64,000 nucleotides of DNA from Chrysomallon squamiferum (GCA_012295275.1 CM022671.1:9597212-9661211), one strand, 5' to 3'. Positions 1 through 12,265 are shown, counted from the first letter of the stretch. Made by a program: numbers and translations. Notes: a model not told the origin generated them from the letters alone.

Positions 1-385
1 TAGGACAAAGTATCATTCATTAAGTAATTCATTAATTCATTAATTCATTTCTGAACTCGGTAATTGCTTAGATAAAAATTAAATTGAGAAAAACTAAATA
101 TAAAACATAATAAACTGAAATTACAATGTTCTAGCAGATTAATGTTATAACTGGAACCCACCAGAAAAGAACATTCAGACGTAGTTTGTACCCATTAAAT
201 TGGAGAAATCTTAAGCTAATTTTTTTAGCAGACGCAATTTGTGTCGTTACGAGTTATCGTTCCTGTAATTCCATGGGCCTGTGACTGATAAACTTGGGCC
301 AATATATTCCAAATTACTGATAGTAAAAACTCCACCTATTGTTTATGCCACCAAATTTAATTTTCTTCGAATACAAGATGGAATA

Positions 386-418
<33 letters not shown>

Positions 419-518
419 CAATTACTTCTGCATTTTTAAAAGCACATGCACTATCTGGTACACTACATTCGTTATTAAATAATTTAATATAAGCGCAATA
501 GGAAGGGTCACCAGTTGC

Positions 519-570
<52 letters not shown>

Positions 571-727
571 ACTTTTAAGTTTAATTTATTTTATTTTATT
601 TTTTACCTATTTTATGTATATATATATATATTTTTTTTTTTTTTTCGAAGGTGATATATTTACGGAGGCTTTCCTGGTCATGTCAGAAATACTTTGTGTC
701 TCAAGAATTGTATACGCTGCAGCCGTG

Positions 728-758
<31 letters not shown>

Positions 759-890
759 TTAGCATGCTAATAATTTTCTTGTTTTTCTCAAAAAAATTAT
801 TATTTATTTAGTTATTTTTTTGTTTAATTATTTATATTTGTTTGTGTTTTGTTTTTTATTATTAATATAGTAAAGTTTAGTCGGATACTA
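1..890. repeat. AT-rich non-coding DNA with simple repeats; degenerate copy of 14.6-15.9 kb
   Basis: No credible gene is visible. The stretch holds a poly-T run (about 390-418), an ATT array (about 516-570), a TA run near 617-630 and TTTA repeats (about 729-765). Several short blocks recur in the same order at 14,615-15,850, including the words around GTATCATTCA and TTACTTCTGC, so this looks like one copy of an old duplication whose repeats have since expanded differently. The short open frame across the ATT array is low-complexity and not a gene. Confidence 0.6.
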
Positions 891-891
891 A

Positions 892-1990
892 TCAGTTTCT
901 TTTGTTTTTATAAAATTTATGTTTCTTTTTCTTTTTTTTTTTTTTCATTACGCAACAGACACAACAATAAATAAAAATTCTGCCTTTTCTTTGACAGCGA
1001 TGCCAACATGGCTGATACCCCCCCCCGCAAAAAAAATCAATATTTTTATTGACGTTAGATAATAAGACACACTTCCGTGTAACTATCGCAATCAAGGGAT
1101 GCTCCAAATGCATGTTCTGTAAAGCGGGATCACATGAAAGTGAGTTTGTGAATATAATGCATTTGGATGCAAAGGAATGTTTAATTTCTTCCAGGGCTTT
1201 GAGAATAGCCTGAAATTCAGCAGTGAAAACCGATGCCGAATAACACAACCTTATGTCCGACAGAAAAACTTGAGCACAATCCACAGAATTCCTATCCCGC
1301 AATCCATCCGTATAAACAGGGATATAATCACGGAATCTTTCTTTTACTTCTATGAAAAGTTGATGATAAATGATAGGATCTGTGCCATCTTTTCTAAGAT
1401 GCATAAGATCCAGCACAATGCTAGGTAGCTTAACACACCATGGTGGAAGAACAAAATGTGTAGATGTTTCCAAATGTCTGAAAAATCAATGCTGGAAGCA
1501 GTTAAAATTTGCTGATGTGAATACCAAATGTTTTAATGACATTCGGCCTTTCATCAACCTCACATATTTGTTGTCAAATATCTTGTCATGTCAGGATGTG
1601 TTGGTAAAGTTGGTCTGACTCTCCATTCAGTACTGCCAATAACTTCTAAAATATTGGGGTCTTTTAGGGCCTTATTTTACATAAAATGCAGGGTAAACGT
1701 TTAAGTATTTCATCTGGGCCTGCTGAAGTATCATAAGCTCTATGTAGAGCAACCTGCAATTCTTCTATGGCAAAGGGCATGTTGTATACCTCAGCATTCC
1801 CAGATGAAATATTAATAGTCTGTTTTTCAGCCTTATCACATATGGATGTGAAATCATCTGTACTGAAAGAAGAATTATGGGAAAAGTTATCTGCCAACAC
1901 ATTAGCAATGTCTCTATTATTGACAAATGGTGTACAGTGTCGGTGCATTCCTTTACCTTGGTCCTTTAGATCCTATTCCACACAGATCTG
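892..1990 (-). pseudogene. Degenerate non-LTR retrotransposon (LINE) fragment with RNase H-like end
   Basis: On the minus strand, about 1948-1664 encodes a segment typical of the linker before a LINE reverse transcriptase: NNRDIANVLADNFSHNSS, then a TSAGPDEI-like start of the RT domain. The next recognisable part, 1473-960, is an RNase H-like domain beginning PPWCVKLPSIVLDL, with YTDG (first catalytic Asp), an FTAE block and a TNSLS block where TDS is expected. Almost the whole RT palm is missing between them, and stops and frameshifts separate the parts. In active elements this ORF2 would copy the element RNA; here it is a dead, internally deleted copy. A T-rich tract (925-946) lies near the 3' end. 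The family call is from recognition, not a search. Confidence 0.75.
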
Positions 1991-2937
1991 ATTGATGTTT
2001 GTGAATTGATACTGAAATATAGTTTGGATGATACCCAGTGCCCAAGATTAATTTGGGTATTAATACTTTCAGTTTTTATAAATATATGCAAAACTGAAAA
2101 TTCTGAAGTAATGCTTCTCATTCATACTGCTATAAAATTTTAAATTTTTTGCTAGTATTTTATTGTCAAGTACTATAATCAAATGTTCCTAATTATTTTC
2201 TTTCATCAAAAAATTCATGATTTTCTTAAACAGAATTAACATATGTTAGAATTACAAATCCTGTAAATTAAATAAATAATTAAATAAAGTAAAACAAACA
2301 AATTACAAATTCAGTTGTATATTTTATTCAGATATCTATTGTTTCACTATGGTAACACCACACAGAATGATATACAGGTTCCAAGATGACAAAAAATAGC
2401 CATATATTAAAAATAATACATTCAAATATCTACTCAATTTCAAGTAAATAAATAAATAAATAAATAATAGCAATAAAAATAATACTAAAATTAGTAAAAC
2501 AAATTTAAAATATTAAGATAATTATAAAAATATCACCATAACAGCAGAAAGATTGTTTTACAACAGAAATTATATGTTTAAAAATACAGATGTATTTGTT
2601 TAAAATATAATAAATAAATAAATAAATAACCACTGAAGCTTATAGCAAAATAAAACAATTTATGTGTACAGTAATGATTAACATAAAAATATACTATTTA
2701 CAAAGATATGCATTTAAAAGATATATTTTGATAAAAGAAATAAAACAAAATGCTAACAATAAAAATAATATGATACACAAAAAAAATTATAAAAAACTCT
2801 TCAGAAGTTAAAAAATAATGAAATTTATAGATTTATAATAACACATAAAAATATGGTATAAGATATCAATCAAATAATAGCCAATATATCAAAATATTTT
2901 TTAAAAATAATAATAAATTGTCATCTGTATGTATTCT
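1991..2937. other. AT-rich stretch with no gene seen
   Basis: About 950 bases of strongly AT-rich DNA with short AAAT runs (2450-2466, 2611-2629). I see no splice-bounded open frame, RNA gene or transposon end. Confidence 0.6.
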
Positions 2938-3430
2938 GACCAATGCCAGTGACACTAACAGAAACGGGAGCATGCTTGACAGTCTTACCTACTAACAGTG
3001 CGACTGTGACAGTAAAGTCCTGAAATGTGGTTGTCATAGTCACCCTTTCTGACCTTCGCCTGAAAGTGCAACTATGCCAGTAAAGCGCTGGATGTGTCAT
3101 AGTCACCCTTTCTGACCTTCGCCTGACAGTGTGACTATGCCAGTAAAGCGCTGGATGTGTCATAGTCACCCTTTCTGACCTTCGCCTGACAGTGTGACTT
3201 TGACAGTAAAGTGCTGAAGAATGTTTGTCATAGTCACACTTTCTATCCAATGCAAAATACTGCAATTGTGATAGTAAAGAGATGGAATGTGTTTGTCATA
3301 GTCACTTTCCAACCTTCACCAGACAGTAGAGAGTTGGACTAATGATGCCAAGTACTGTGACTGTGTCGGTGAAGGGAACATGCCTCTTATGGTCACACTT
3401 TCTGATCAATGCTAATGCCACTGTCAGTAC
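2938..3430. repeat. 63-bp minisatellite with an inverted repeat in each unit
   Basis: About six to seven diverged tandem units of 63 bp, clearest at 3038-3240. A typical unit reads GTCATAGTCACCC, then TTTCTGACCTTCGCCTGA, then CAGTGTGACTATG, then CCAGTAAAGCGCTGGATGT. CATAGTCAC and GTGACTATG within a unit are exact reverse complements (9 bp), so one strand could form a stem-loop. The array is visibly richer in GC than its flanks. Because 63 is divisible by 3, a minus-strand frame stays open for about 110 codons with a 21-residue repeat; I treat that as incidental. Confidence 0.85.
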
Positions 3431-3685
3431 TGATTAACTAGAAAAAGATGACATTCTTGTTAAGTTGGCAGGCCACAGCGGAATACATGACTGTGTACAA
3501 CAACAGGTGTTGTTAATGGCAGTGATTTAAGCAATTCAGTTTGGCCTGATTTAAAAGAAATGAGTTTTGCAAGGAAACAAGAATAGGTGAGATCACTAAG
3601 TTGATCAAATCAAAAGATATAAAGATATTTAGCAAACATTTTTAAAAAGAAAAGAAAAAACAAATTTAAATAAATAATTGAAAAA

Positions 3686-3716
<31 letters not shown>

Positions 3717-3839
3717 AAATGCCTAGACAAGGTTTCTATTACATACACAAATCAAATACATATCAGAATGAAAACACATATGTAGCAACATCTATTTCCC
3801 CACCCAAGAATGATATTCTGTATATGGATGGGGCGAAAG

Positions 3840-3871
<32 letters not shown>

Positions 3872-3899
3872 GGTATAAATGAAATTTCCTAATGGAATA

Positions 3900-3952
<53 letters not shown>

Positions 3953-4214
3953 GTTTTTTAAAAGAGGATATTTTTTATTCTTTAGTTGTTTTTTTTAGTT
4001 TTCATTATAATTTTTAATTTGTTTTGTGAAATTATGTGTTTATAGAATCAATGCTGCTGATATTGCAAGTAATCTTATGTGCACCATTCTGTGAGTTTGT
4101 ATATTTTTTTTTTATGTACATGTGTTGTTAACTGCTGTACTGTGATGACTGGAATTTTTGGAATTTAAGAATTTTCCAGAGAAATAAAATAATTATTTAT
4201 CTATATCAAAACAC

Positions 4215-4249
<35 letters not shown>

Positions 4250-4600
4250 AAAATAAAAATAACTATAAACACTGAGCATTTCCCACAAGGAGTCTTACTT
4301 TTCAAAGATTACAAGGTGTTTACCAAGTATTATCTTGAAAATATTTTACTGACCTGAAACCTAACAAAACTTATTTGGACATCTTGGTTTAAGAAGACAT
4401 GAGACTGCACTATGAAATAAAAAAAATTTGAGAAAATAATTTGAAACGGAATGAATAGTGAATACTGTAATACCAGAACAATCTACAATATGACAGAACA
4501 GTGGTTTATCTAGATAATTTGTTCTGAGTATATGAAGAGTCACTGAGAAGTCTCAGATGTTAAGATGAAGCATCGAATAGAACATATGCTAAAATCCAAG
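3431..4600. repeat. AT-rich non-coding DNA with microsatellites
   Basis: Contains AAAT arrays (about 3682-3718 and 4213-4250), a poly-A run (3839-3867) and an AAT array (3899-3950). No gene is supported; the open frame at 4361-4543 on the minus strand lacks any recognisable feature. Confidence 0.6.
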
Positions 4601-4609
4601 AACCATCAG

Positions 4610-5054
4610 AGTAATTTCTGTCCCAATAACTTTCAGTTCTGGGCAAACAGCTTGGGGCAGTTATTCTGAATTCCCAGAACAGCAAGTTACAATAAAAATT
4701 TATGAATTAACTCAGTTAATTTTCAGAAATCAGCAAGAGACAATAAAAGAAGGGTATACAAATATATAAACCACCCCCCCCCCACAAAAAAAAAAAAAAA
4801 AAATTCAGAAATTAGTTATTTCCATTAACTTTCAGTTCTGGACAGACAGGATGGGGCAGTTATTCTGAATTCCCAGGACAGCAAGCTAAAGAATAGAAAG
4901 TTTCTATGAAATTTACATGGATATATAAATATGCAAGAATATCCTGTGAATGATAGAATTGAGAAATAGTTCCATTAATCTTCAGCAAATAGCAGAGAGA
5001 AGATATTCTGAATTCCCGGGACAGCAAGATATAACAAAATAATGATAGAAAAGA

Positions 5055-5096
<42 letters not shown>

Positions 5097-5159
5097 TAAT
5101 AATAAAAATAAAATAATAGTAATAATAATACAAAATAAAATAATAATCATAATGATAAC

Positions 5160-5190
<31 letters not shown>

Positions 5191-5200
5191 TTCAACTGGT
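4610..5200. repeat. Three diverged repeat copies with TTCTGGG/CCCAGAA dyads, plus AAT array
   Basis: Three related blocks near 4620-4690, 4820-4890 and 4970-5030 share a TTTCAG/TTCAGCAA lead, a TATTCTGAATTCCC core and an ACAGCAAG end. In the first, GTTCTGGG and CCCAGAAC (8 bp) pair perfectly across about 26 bases; in the second the pairing has one mismatch. A compound AAT/AAAT array follows (about 5058-5190). No gene is seen. Confidence 0.7.
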
Positions 5201-5532
5201 GACAACAACAACAACAACAAGTATATAAATAAATAAATACATAAAATACCAGCAACATACATGAGAAGATTTCTATATATTCAGAATTTTTTAGATTTTT
5301 TTTTTTTTTTTTTTTTTTTTTCTGGCATAAGTTTGGGAAGCTAAGGTGAAATTCCAGATAACAATTTAAATTTTAATATATATATATATAGTTTAATAAA
5401 AAAAAAAAAAAAGTTTTGGCTGCCTGTAATGGTTGAATTATTTTGGTATACAGAAGAGTAGTGATGTTGTGATTTATTAATTTTAAAAATAAAGAAACTA
5501 ACAACAGAGATAATAAAGTATGCCTTGAATAA

Positions 5533-5937
5533 TCTAATTTAATCTGTTTTCTAGGAATACAACTGAGGTGCTGTTATTGAATTCCCAGGAAACAGAATTA
5601 AAATAGTCGAACATGAAAATCAGTAAGAAGTAAAAAAAAAAGAAGCAAGTCCAATGAAGATACTTTATAAAACTGATATTAGAAAGCAGAGGAAATAAGA
5701 TAATCTACTGCCCTGATTGGCCATAGTTCTCACTGAACATATTGATAGTTGACTGGAATTGCTCATGGAATGTCAAAAATTTTTTTTTTTTTTTAATATT
5801 TGTCAGTAACACATCCTTAAAATATTGTTATTTAATTTAATTTGTTTTCTGGGAATACAACTGAGGTGCCATTATTGAATTCCCAGGAAACAGAATTAAA
5901 ACAGTCAAACATGAAAATCAGTAAGAAGTAAAGATAC

Positions 5938-5975
<38 letters not shown>

Positions 5976-6078
5976 AAGCAAATCCAATGAAGATACTTTA
6001 TAAAACTGATATTAGAAAGCAGGAAATAAGATAATCTACTGCCCTGATTGGCCATAGTTCTCACTGAACATATTAACT
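5533..6078. repeat. Tandem duplication (~300-bp period) of the same hairpin-bearing repeat
   Basis: The block 5533-5750 (tctgttttctaggaatac ... gccatagttctcactgaac) is repeated at 5832-6075 with high identity. The second copy carries a poly-A expansion (5940-5973) where the first has a short A run. Both contain a TTTTCT(A/G)GGAAT arm and an ATTCCCAGGAAA arm. A third, more diverged member lies at 13,145-13,400. Confidence 0.8.
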
Positions 6079-6177
6079 GTTTATAAAATACATTTTTTAA
6101 AACCAAGTAAAAATGTGATATAAATAATTATATAACAAATAAACAAATATCATCATATAAAATAACAAATCTAAAAC

Positions 6178-6179
<2 letters not shown>

Positions 6180-6222
<43 letters not shown>
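6180..6222. repeat. TA dinucleotide microsatellite
   Basis: About 20 uninterrupted TA units followed by a short CACACA run. The flanking bases to 6,900 are AT-rich, with no gene seen. Confidence 0.95.
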
Positions 6223-6230
<8 letters not shown>

Positions 6231-7346
6231 AAAGCAGGAATGCTGTTTTAAACCTATTAAAATAATATTAATAAAATTTAAATAAATCACTTCTAATTTT
6301 ATTCACATACAGACACACAAATTATGTAACTCTGATCGCTAATGTAAAATTTGGCAAACTTTTTCCAAGTAATAATTAATATATTGAGCCCTGTGTCATT
6401 TGCCAAATATATATATATAAAAAAAAAAAAAAAAATAAATTAATATTTTTAAGGTTATTTATCATTTCAAAAAAACTATGTAGAATATACCTTTCTATAT
6501 ATATTCAATATAACCTTTCTACAGTTGGTTATAAAAAAACAAATGATGATAAAATTAAAATTCAAATTAAAATATAATGTGTATACTCACACTGTTTTAC
6601 CCAGAAGAAATGTTTTAAATAATTTTTCTTGTCCAAATGGTCACATGTACATTGTATATGTTTTTCCCCTTAATATATTAAAGCTTATAAAAATAAAAAT
6701 AAATATTAACAAATTAAACCATAAACAATATTATCGACTGCACCAAAATCTATTTCCAGTTTAATCACTGTAACAAACAGAGGTAGTGCATGATGTTTTT
6801 TTTTTTTTTTTCTTCTGTTTCTTTTCTTTTTCTTTCTGTCTGTATATGTATGTAAGTATGTGTGTATGTGTGTGAGTGTCTGTGTGTTTGTGCGTGTTCC
6901 ATGTTTATCACTGAAATTCAACAGTGCAACTTGATGACACTCCCAGCATCTGTTGACCATCCATGATGAGATATTCCCCATGTGTAACATTCCCAGTCCA
7001 AGAACACTGGACAGGAGTGACCCACCAGATGGACAGATGTCCCATCAGCAGCATCGTCACCCAGAAAATCCCTGTCACCGAAGGAGCGACCTCACAAGCC
7101 ACCACCAGCCCTGAGGATGCCCACTTCACCCATGTTACCCTGACAAAAGTGCATTCATCCCGCAACCGTTACCTGAAATCATTGGTGCATCCATTCTAGA
7201 GCCGCAACCATTTCCACCAACCTGCCTATTGGGGACAAACATCATGTTTTTAGTAGTATGTGCCGACTGGGGATGTGCTGAATGTTAGTAGTATTAGTAA
7301 ATTATGTTAAATTAGTATGTTGAAAGAAAAAGTGATGAGGACAAGT

Positions 7347-7438
7347 CTCTGTGATGACCTGTGTGCTCCACAGGAACAGTGATTTCATCCCAGAACAGTT
7401 TCTGATCATTCACTGCTCCTGCTCAGACCATCACAGAG
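7347..7438. repeat. 92-bp near-palindrome, copy 1
   Basis: The left end CTCTGTGATGACCTG pairs with the right end CAGACCATCACAGAG (13 of 15), and the inner CAGGAACAGTGA pairs with TTCACTGCTCCTG. The whole block could form one long interrupted hairpin. Confidence 0.8.
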
Positions 7439-7493
7439 TAGGAAAATGTGTTATTAGTCAAAATTAGAAAAACAAGAACAAAAAAACATTTAA

Positions 7494-7583
7494 ATCTTTG
7501 ATGGTCTGTCTGCCCTACAGGAACAATGACCTCATTCCAGTATCTGCTGGTCATTCATTTTTCCTGCCCAGACTATCAAAGAT
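7494..7583. repeat. 90-bp near-palindrome, copy 2
   Basis: Homologous to 7347-7438 and 147 bp downstream. The left end ATCTTTGATGGTCTG pairs with CAGACTATCAAAGAT (14 of 15). Several bases differ from copy 1 on both arms in a way that keeps the pairing. Confidence 0.8.
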
Positions 7584-7594
7584 GTAAAATGTTT

Positions 7595-7595
7595 A

Positions 7596-7694
<99 letters not shown>
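7595..7694. repeat. Palindromic AAT/ATT microsatellite
   Basis: About 18 AAT units run straight into about 15 ATT units, switching at about 7650. The tract is therefore its own reverse complement over nearly 100 bp and could extrude as a cruciform. Confidence 0.95.
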
Positions 7695-8639
7695 GTTTAT
7701 TATTACTATCACAAGCAAACATTCATACAAATAAGAAATATGCTCACACATACAAATACTGGCATACATATTAGTAAACAACTAATATTTCTGACACACA
7801 TTTTAGATAAAACACAAACACACAGTAATTACACACTGATGCATTTGATATACACACTGACACACACATTAGTATATACATATACAAACAAACTACTCTA
7901 CATATTAGTATAAACACTAACAAATATTAGTATACACACATAAACACACTGCTACATATAAGTACATGCACACTGACACACACACACACACTGCAAAAAT
8001 ATTAGTCAACACATTCACCAACTCATTAATAAACATTCATACACTGACACACATATTAGCACACATATACACACTGACACATACATATTGGACAACATAT
8101 ACACACTGTCACAAATATTAGACAACATATACACACTGACACACATATTAGTACAGATACACACTGACAGACATATTAGTAACCATGACATCTATCTACC
8201 AACAGACAGGATGGTGGAGATGATCCCTACTCTGCAATGGGTACATCAGTGAGATCAGGGAACACAGCAGTCCTGCATCAAGGTACCAGGAGTGAAATGG
8301 ACATACACAGGACTGTATGATGACTTGTGGGGTGGGTCCTTCAGTGACAAGGATGTCTGGGTGATGATACTGGTGATGTGACATCTGTTCACCTGATGGG
8401 ACCTACCCACCCAGTGTTCTTGACCTGGGAATGTTGGTTGAAGTATTACATGGAGAATACCTGATCATGTATGCTCAAAGATGACTGAGAAAATGTCATT
8501 AAATTACATTGCTGAGTTCCAGTGATAAACAGCTGGAGTGATGTGGTGTATGAAATGAATGGGGAGAACGAAAAGAAAAAAGAAAAGAAAGAGTATTGAG
8601 AAGAAAAAAAGAAATAGATATACCCCACTCTATGTCATT

Positions 8640-11600
8640 AACTGGTTCTAGTGTTTTACCACTAAAACAACAGCAGACATGTAGTCGATGTCTGACAACA
8701 ATAAATATGGGTAACATTAGTGTTTTAACACTACAACAACAGCAGACATGTAGAGGATGTCTGACAACAATAAATATGGGTATCCCTTGTGTTTTACCAC
8801 TACAACAACAGCAGACATGTAGTAGATGTCTGACAACAATAAATATGGGTATCCCTAGTGTTTTTTACCACTACAACAACAACAGCAGACATGTAGAGGA
8901 TGTCTGACAACAATAAATATGGGTATCCCTAGTGTTTTACCACTACAACAACAGCAGACATGTAGTGGATGTCTGACAACAATAAATATGGGTATCCCTA
9001 GTGTTTTAACACTACAACAACAGCAGATATATAGATGATGTCTGATAACAATACAAATGGGTATCCCTAGTGTTTTAACACTACAACAACAGCAGACATA
9101 GTGGATGTCTCACAATAAATATGGGTAATATTAGTGTTTTAACAATACAACAACAGCAGACATGTAGATGATGTCTGATAACAATAAAAATGGGTATCCC
9201 TAGTGTTTTACCACTACAACAACAGCAGACATGTAGAGGATGTCTGACAACAATAAATATGGGTATCCCTAGTGTTTTACCACTACAACAACAGCAGACA
9301 TGTAGAGGATGTCTGACAACAATAAATATGGGTATCCCTAGTGTTTTACCACTACAACAACAGCAGACATGTAGAGGATGTCTGACAACAATAAAAATGG
9401 GTATCCCTAGTGTTTTACCACTACAACAACAGCAGACATGTAGATGATGTCTGACAACAATAAATATGGGTATCCCTAGTGTTTACCACTACAACAACAG
9501 CAGACATGTAGTCGATGTCTGACAACAATAAATATGGGTAACATTAGTGTTTTACCACTACAACAACAACAGACATGTAGTCGATGTCTGACAACAATAA
9601 ATATGGGTATCCCTAGTGTTTTACCACTACAACAACAACAACAGCAGACATGTAGTTGATGTCTGAAACAATAAATATGGGTATCATTAGTGTTTTAACA
9701 CTACAACAACAGCAGACATGTAGATGATGTCTGATAACAATAAAAATGGGTATCCCTAGTGTTTTACCACTACAACAACAACAACAGCAGACATGTAGTG
9801 GATGTCTGACAACAATAAATATGGGTATCATTAGTGTTTTAACACTACAACAACAGCAGACATGTAGTCGATGTCTGAAACAATAAATATGGGTATCCCT
9901 AGTGTTTTACCACTACAACAACAGCAGACATGTAGAGGATGTCTGACAACAATAAATATGGGTATCCCTAGTGTTTTAACACTACAACAACAGCAGACAT
10001 GTAGATGATGTCTGACAACAATAAAAATGGGTATCCCTAGTGTTTTACCACTACAACAACAGCAGACATGTAGAGGATGTCTGACAACAATAAATATGGG
10101 TATCCCTAGTGTTTTACCACTACAACAACAGCAGACATGTAGAGGATGTCTGACAACAATAAAAATGGGTATCCCTAGTGTTTTACCACTACAACAACAG
10201 CAGACATGTAGAGGATGTCTGACAACAATAAATATGGGTATCCCTAGTGTTTTACCACTACAACAACAGCAGACAGACATGTAGAGGATGTCTGACAACA
10301 ATAAAAATGGGTATCCCTAGTGTTTTACCACTACAACAACAACAACAGCAGACATGTAGATGATGTCTGACAACAATAAATATGGATATCCCTAGTGTTT
10401 TAACACTACAACAACAGCAGACATGTAGATGATGTCTGACAACAATAAAAATGGGTATCCCTAGTGTTTTACCACTACAACAACAGCAGACATGTAGATG
10501 ATGTCTGATAACAATAAAAATGGGTATCCCTAGTGTTTTACCACACTACAACAACAACAGCAGACATGTAGAGGATGTCTGATAACAATAAAAATGGGTA
10601 TCCCTAGTGTTTTACCACTACAACAACAGCAGACATGTAGAGGATGTCTGACAACAATAAAAATGGGTATCCCTAGTGTTTTACCACTACAACAACAGCA
10701 GACATGTAGAGGATGTCTGAAACAATAAATATGGGTATCCCTAGTGTTTTACCACTACAACAACAGCAGACATGTAGTCGATGTCTGACAACAATAAATA
10801 TGGGTATCCCTAGTGTTTTACACACTACAACAACAGCAGACATGTAGAGGATGTCTGACAACAATAAATATGGGTAACATTAGTGTTTTACCACTACAAC
10901 AACAGCAGACATGTAGATGATGTCTGATAACAATAAAAATGGGTATCCCTAGTGTTTTACCACTACAACAACAGCAGACATGTAGATGATGTCTGATAAC
11001 AATAAAAATGGGTATCCCTAGTGTTTTACCACTACAACAACAGCAGACATGTAGAGGATGTCTGACAACAATAAATATGGGTATCCCTAGTGTTTTACCA
11101 CTACAACAACAGCAGACATGTAGATGATGTCTGATAACAATAAAATGGGTATCCCTAGTGTTTTACCACTACAACAACAGCAGACATGTAGAGGATGTCT
11201 GATAACAATAAAAATGGGTATCCCTAGTGTTTTACCACTACAACAACAGCAGACATGTAGATGATGTCTGACAACAAAAAATGGGTATCCCTAGTGTTTT
11301 AACACTACAACAACAGCAGACATGTAGATGATGTCTGATAACAATAAATATGGGTAACATTAGTGTTTTAACACTACAACAACAGCAGACATGTAGATGA
11401 TGTCTGATAACAATAAAAATGGGTATCCCTAGTGTTTTACCACTACAACAACAACAACAGCAGACATGTAGTGGATGTCTGAAACAATAAATATGGGTAT
11501 CATTAGTGTTTTACCACTACAACAACAGCAGACATGTAGATGATGTCTGATAACAATAAAAATGGGTATCCCTAGTGTTTTACCACTACAACAACAGCAG

Positions 11601-12092
11601 ACATATAGTGGATGTCTGAAACAATAAATATGGGTAACATTAGTGTTTTAACACTACAACAACAGCAGACATGTAGAGGATGTCTGATAACAACAATAAA
11701 AATGGGTATCCCTAGTGTTTTACCACTACAACAACAGCAGACATGTAGTGGATGTCTGACAACAATAAATATGGGGATGTCTACAAACAACAAATAGGGG
11801 TCTGATAACAATAAATATGTGTTTTAGTGTTTTACCACTACAACAACAGCAGACATGTAGAGGATGTCTGACAACAATAAATATGGGTATCCATTAGTGT
11901 TTTACCACTACAACAACAGCAGACATATAGTGGATGTCTGATAACAATAAATATGGGTAACATTAGTGTTTTACCACTACAACAACAGCAGACATGTAGA
12001 GGATGTCTGACAACAATAAAAATGGGTATCCCTAGTGTTTTACCACTACAACAACAGCAGACATGTAGAGGATGTCTGACAACAATAAATAT
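8640..12092. repeat. 69-bp minisatellite array, about 50 copies
   Basis: A typical unit reads GGTATCCCTAGTG, TTTTACCACTACAACAACAG, CAGACATGTAGAGGATGTCTG, ACAACAATAAATATG. Two dyads recur in each unit: CAGACAT/ATGTCTG, separated by seven bases, and TAGTG/CACTA, which in the 'aacacta' variant extends to a 7-bp arm with a TT loop. Units vary at the CAA run (2 to 5 units), at CCC-TAG versus AAC-TTAG style starts, and at GAGG/GATG/GTGG/GTCG. The unit is 23 codons long, so both strands carry open frames up to 156 codons, but the common GATG variant puts TGA in the plus frame and one-base gaps shift the frame. I therefore call it non-coding. Confidence 0.95.
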
Positions 12093-12265
12093 TTTTTTTT
12101 TTTTTGACCACTGAGTGACAACAATAAAGATTTAATTTTTTGACCACATGAGTCAAAGATGAATTTGACATAGGCTGAAATGACATAGAGTGAGGTAAGC
12201 TTGACACTTTGATATAAATTGGTTATTTTACAGTTTGACAACATTTAATGAAATAGAATAAATTA

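Larger units (their letters stand above)
6902..8535. repeat. Large imperfect fold-back (inverted repeat, arms ~300 bp)
   Basis: The plus-strand sequence 6902-7200 aligns with the reverse complement of 8200-8535. Shared blocks in order include TTTATCACTG, CATGAT-AG-TATTC, AACATTCCCAG, AAGAACACTGG, ACAGATGTC and CATCACCCAGA. The arms are GC-richer than their surroundings. Between them lie two short palindromes (7347-7438, 7494-7583), an AAT/ATT palindromic microsatellite (7595-7694) and a CA-rich cryptic repeat (7790-8190) with recurring ACACTGACACACATATTAG. Short open frames within the arms show no known motif. It may be a fold-back DNA element, but I did not find clear target-site duplications. 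Confidence 0.7.

Noticed and set aside
8640-12092. CRISPR-like array or repetitive protein gene
   Set aside because: The repeats are contiguous with no unique spacers. Reading frames are interrupted by TGA in a common variant and by one-base indels. The genome is eukaryotic.
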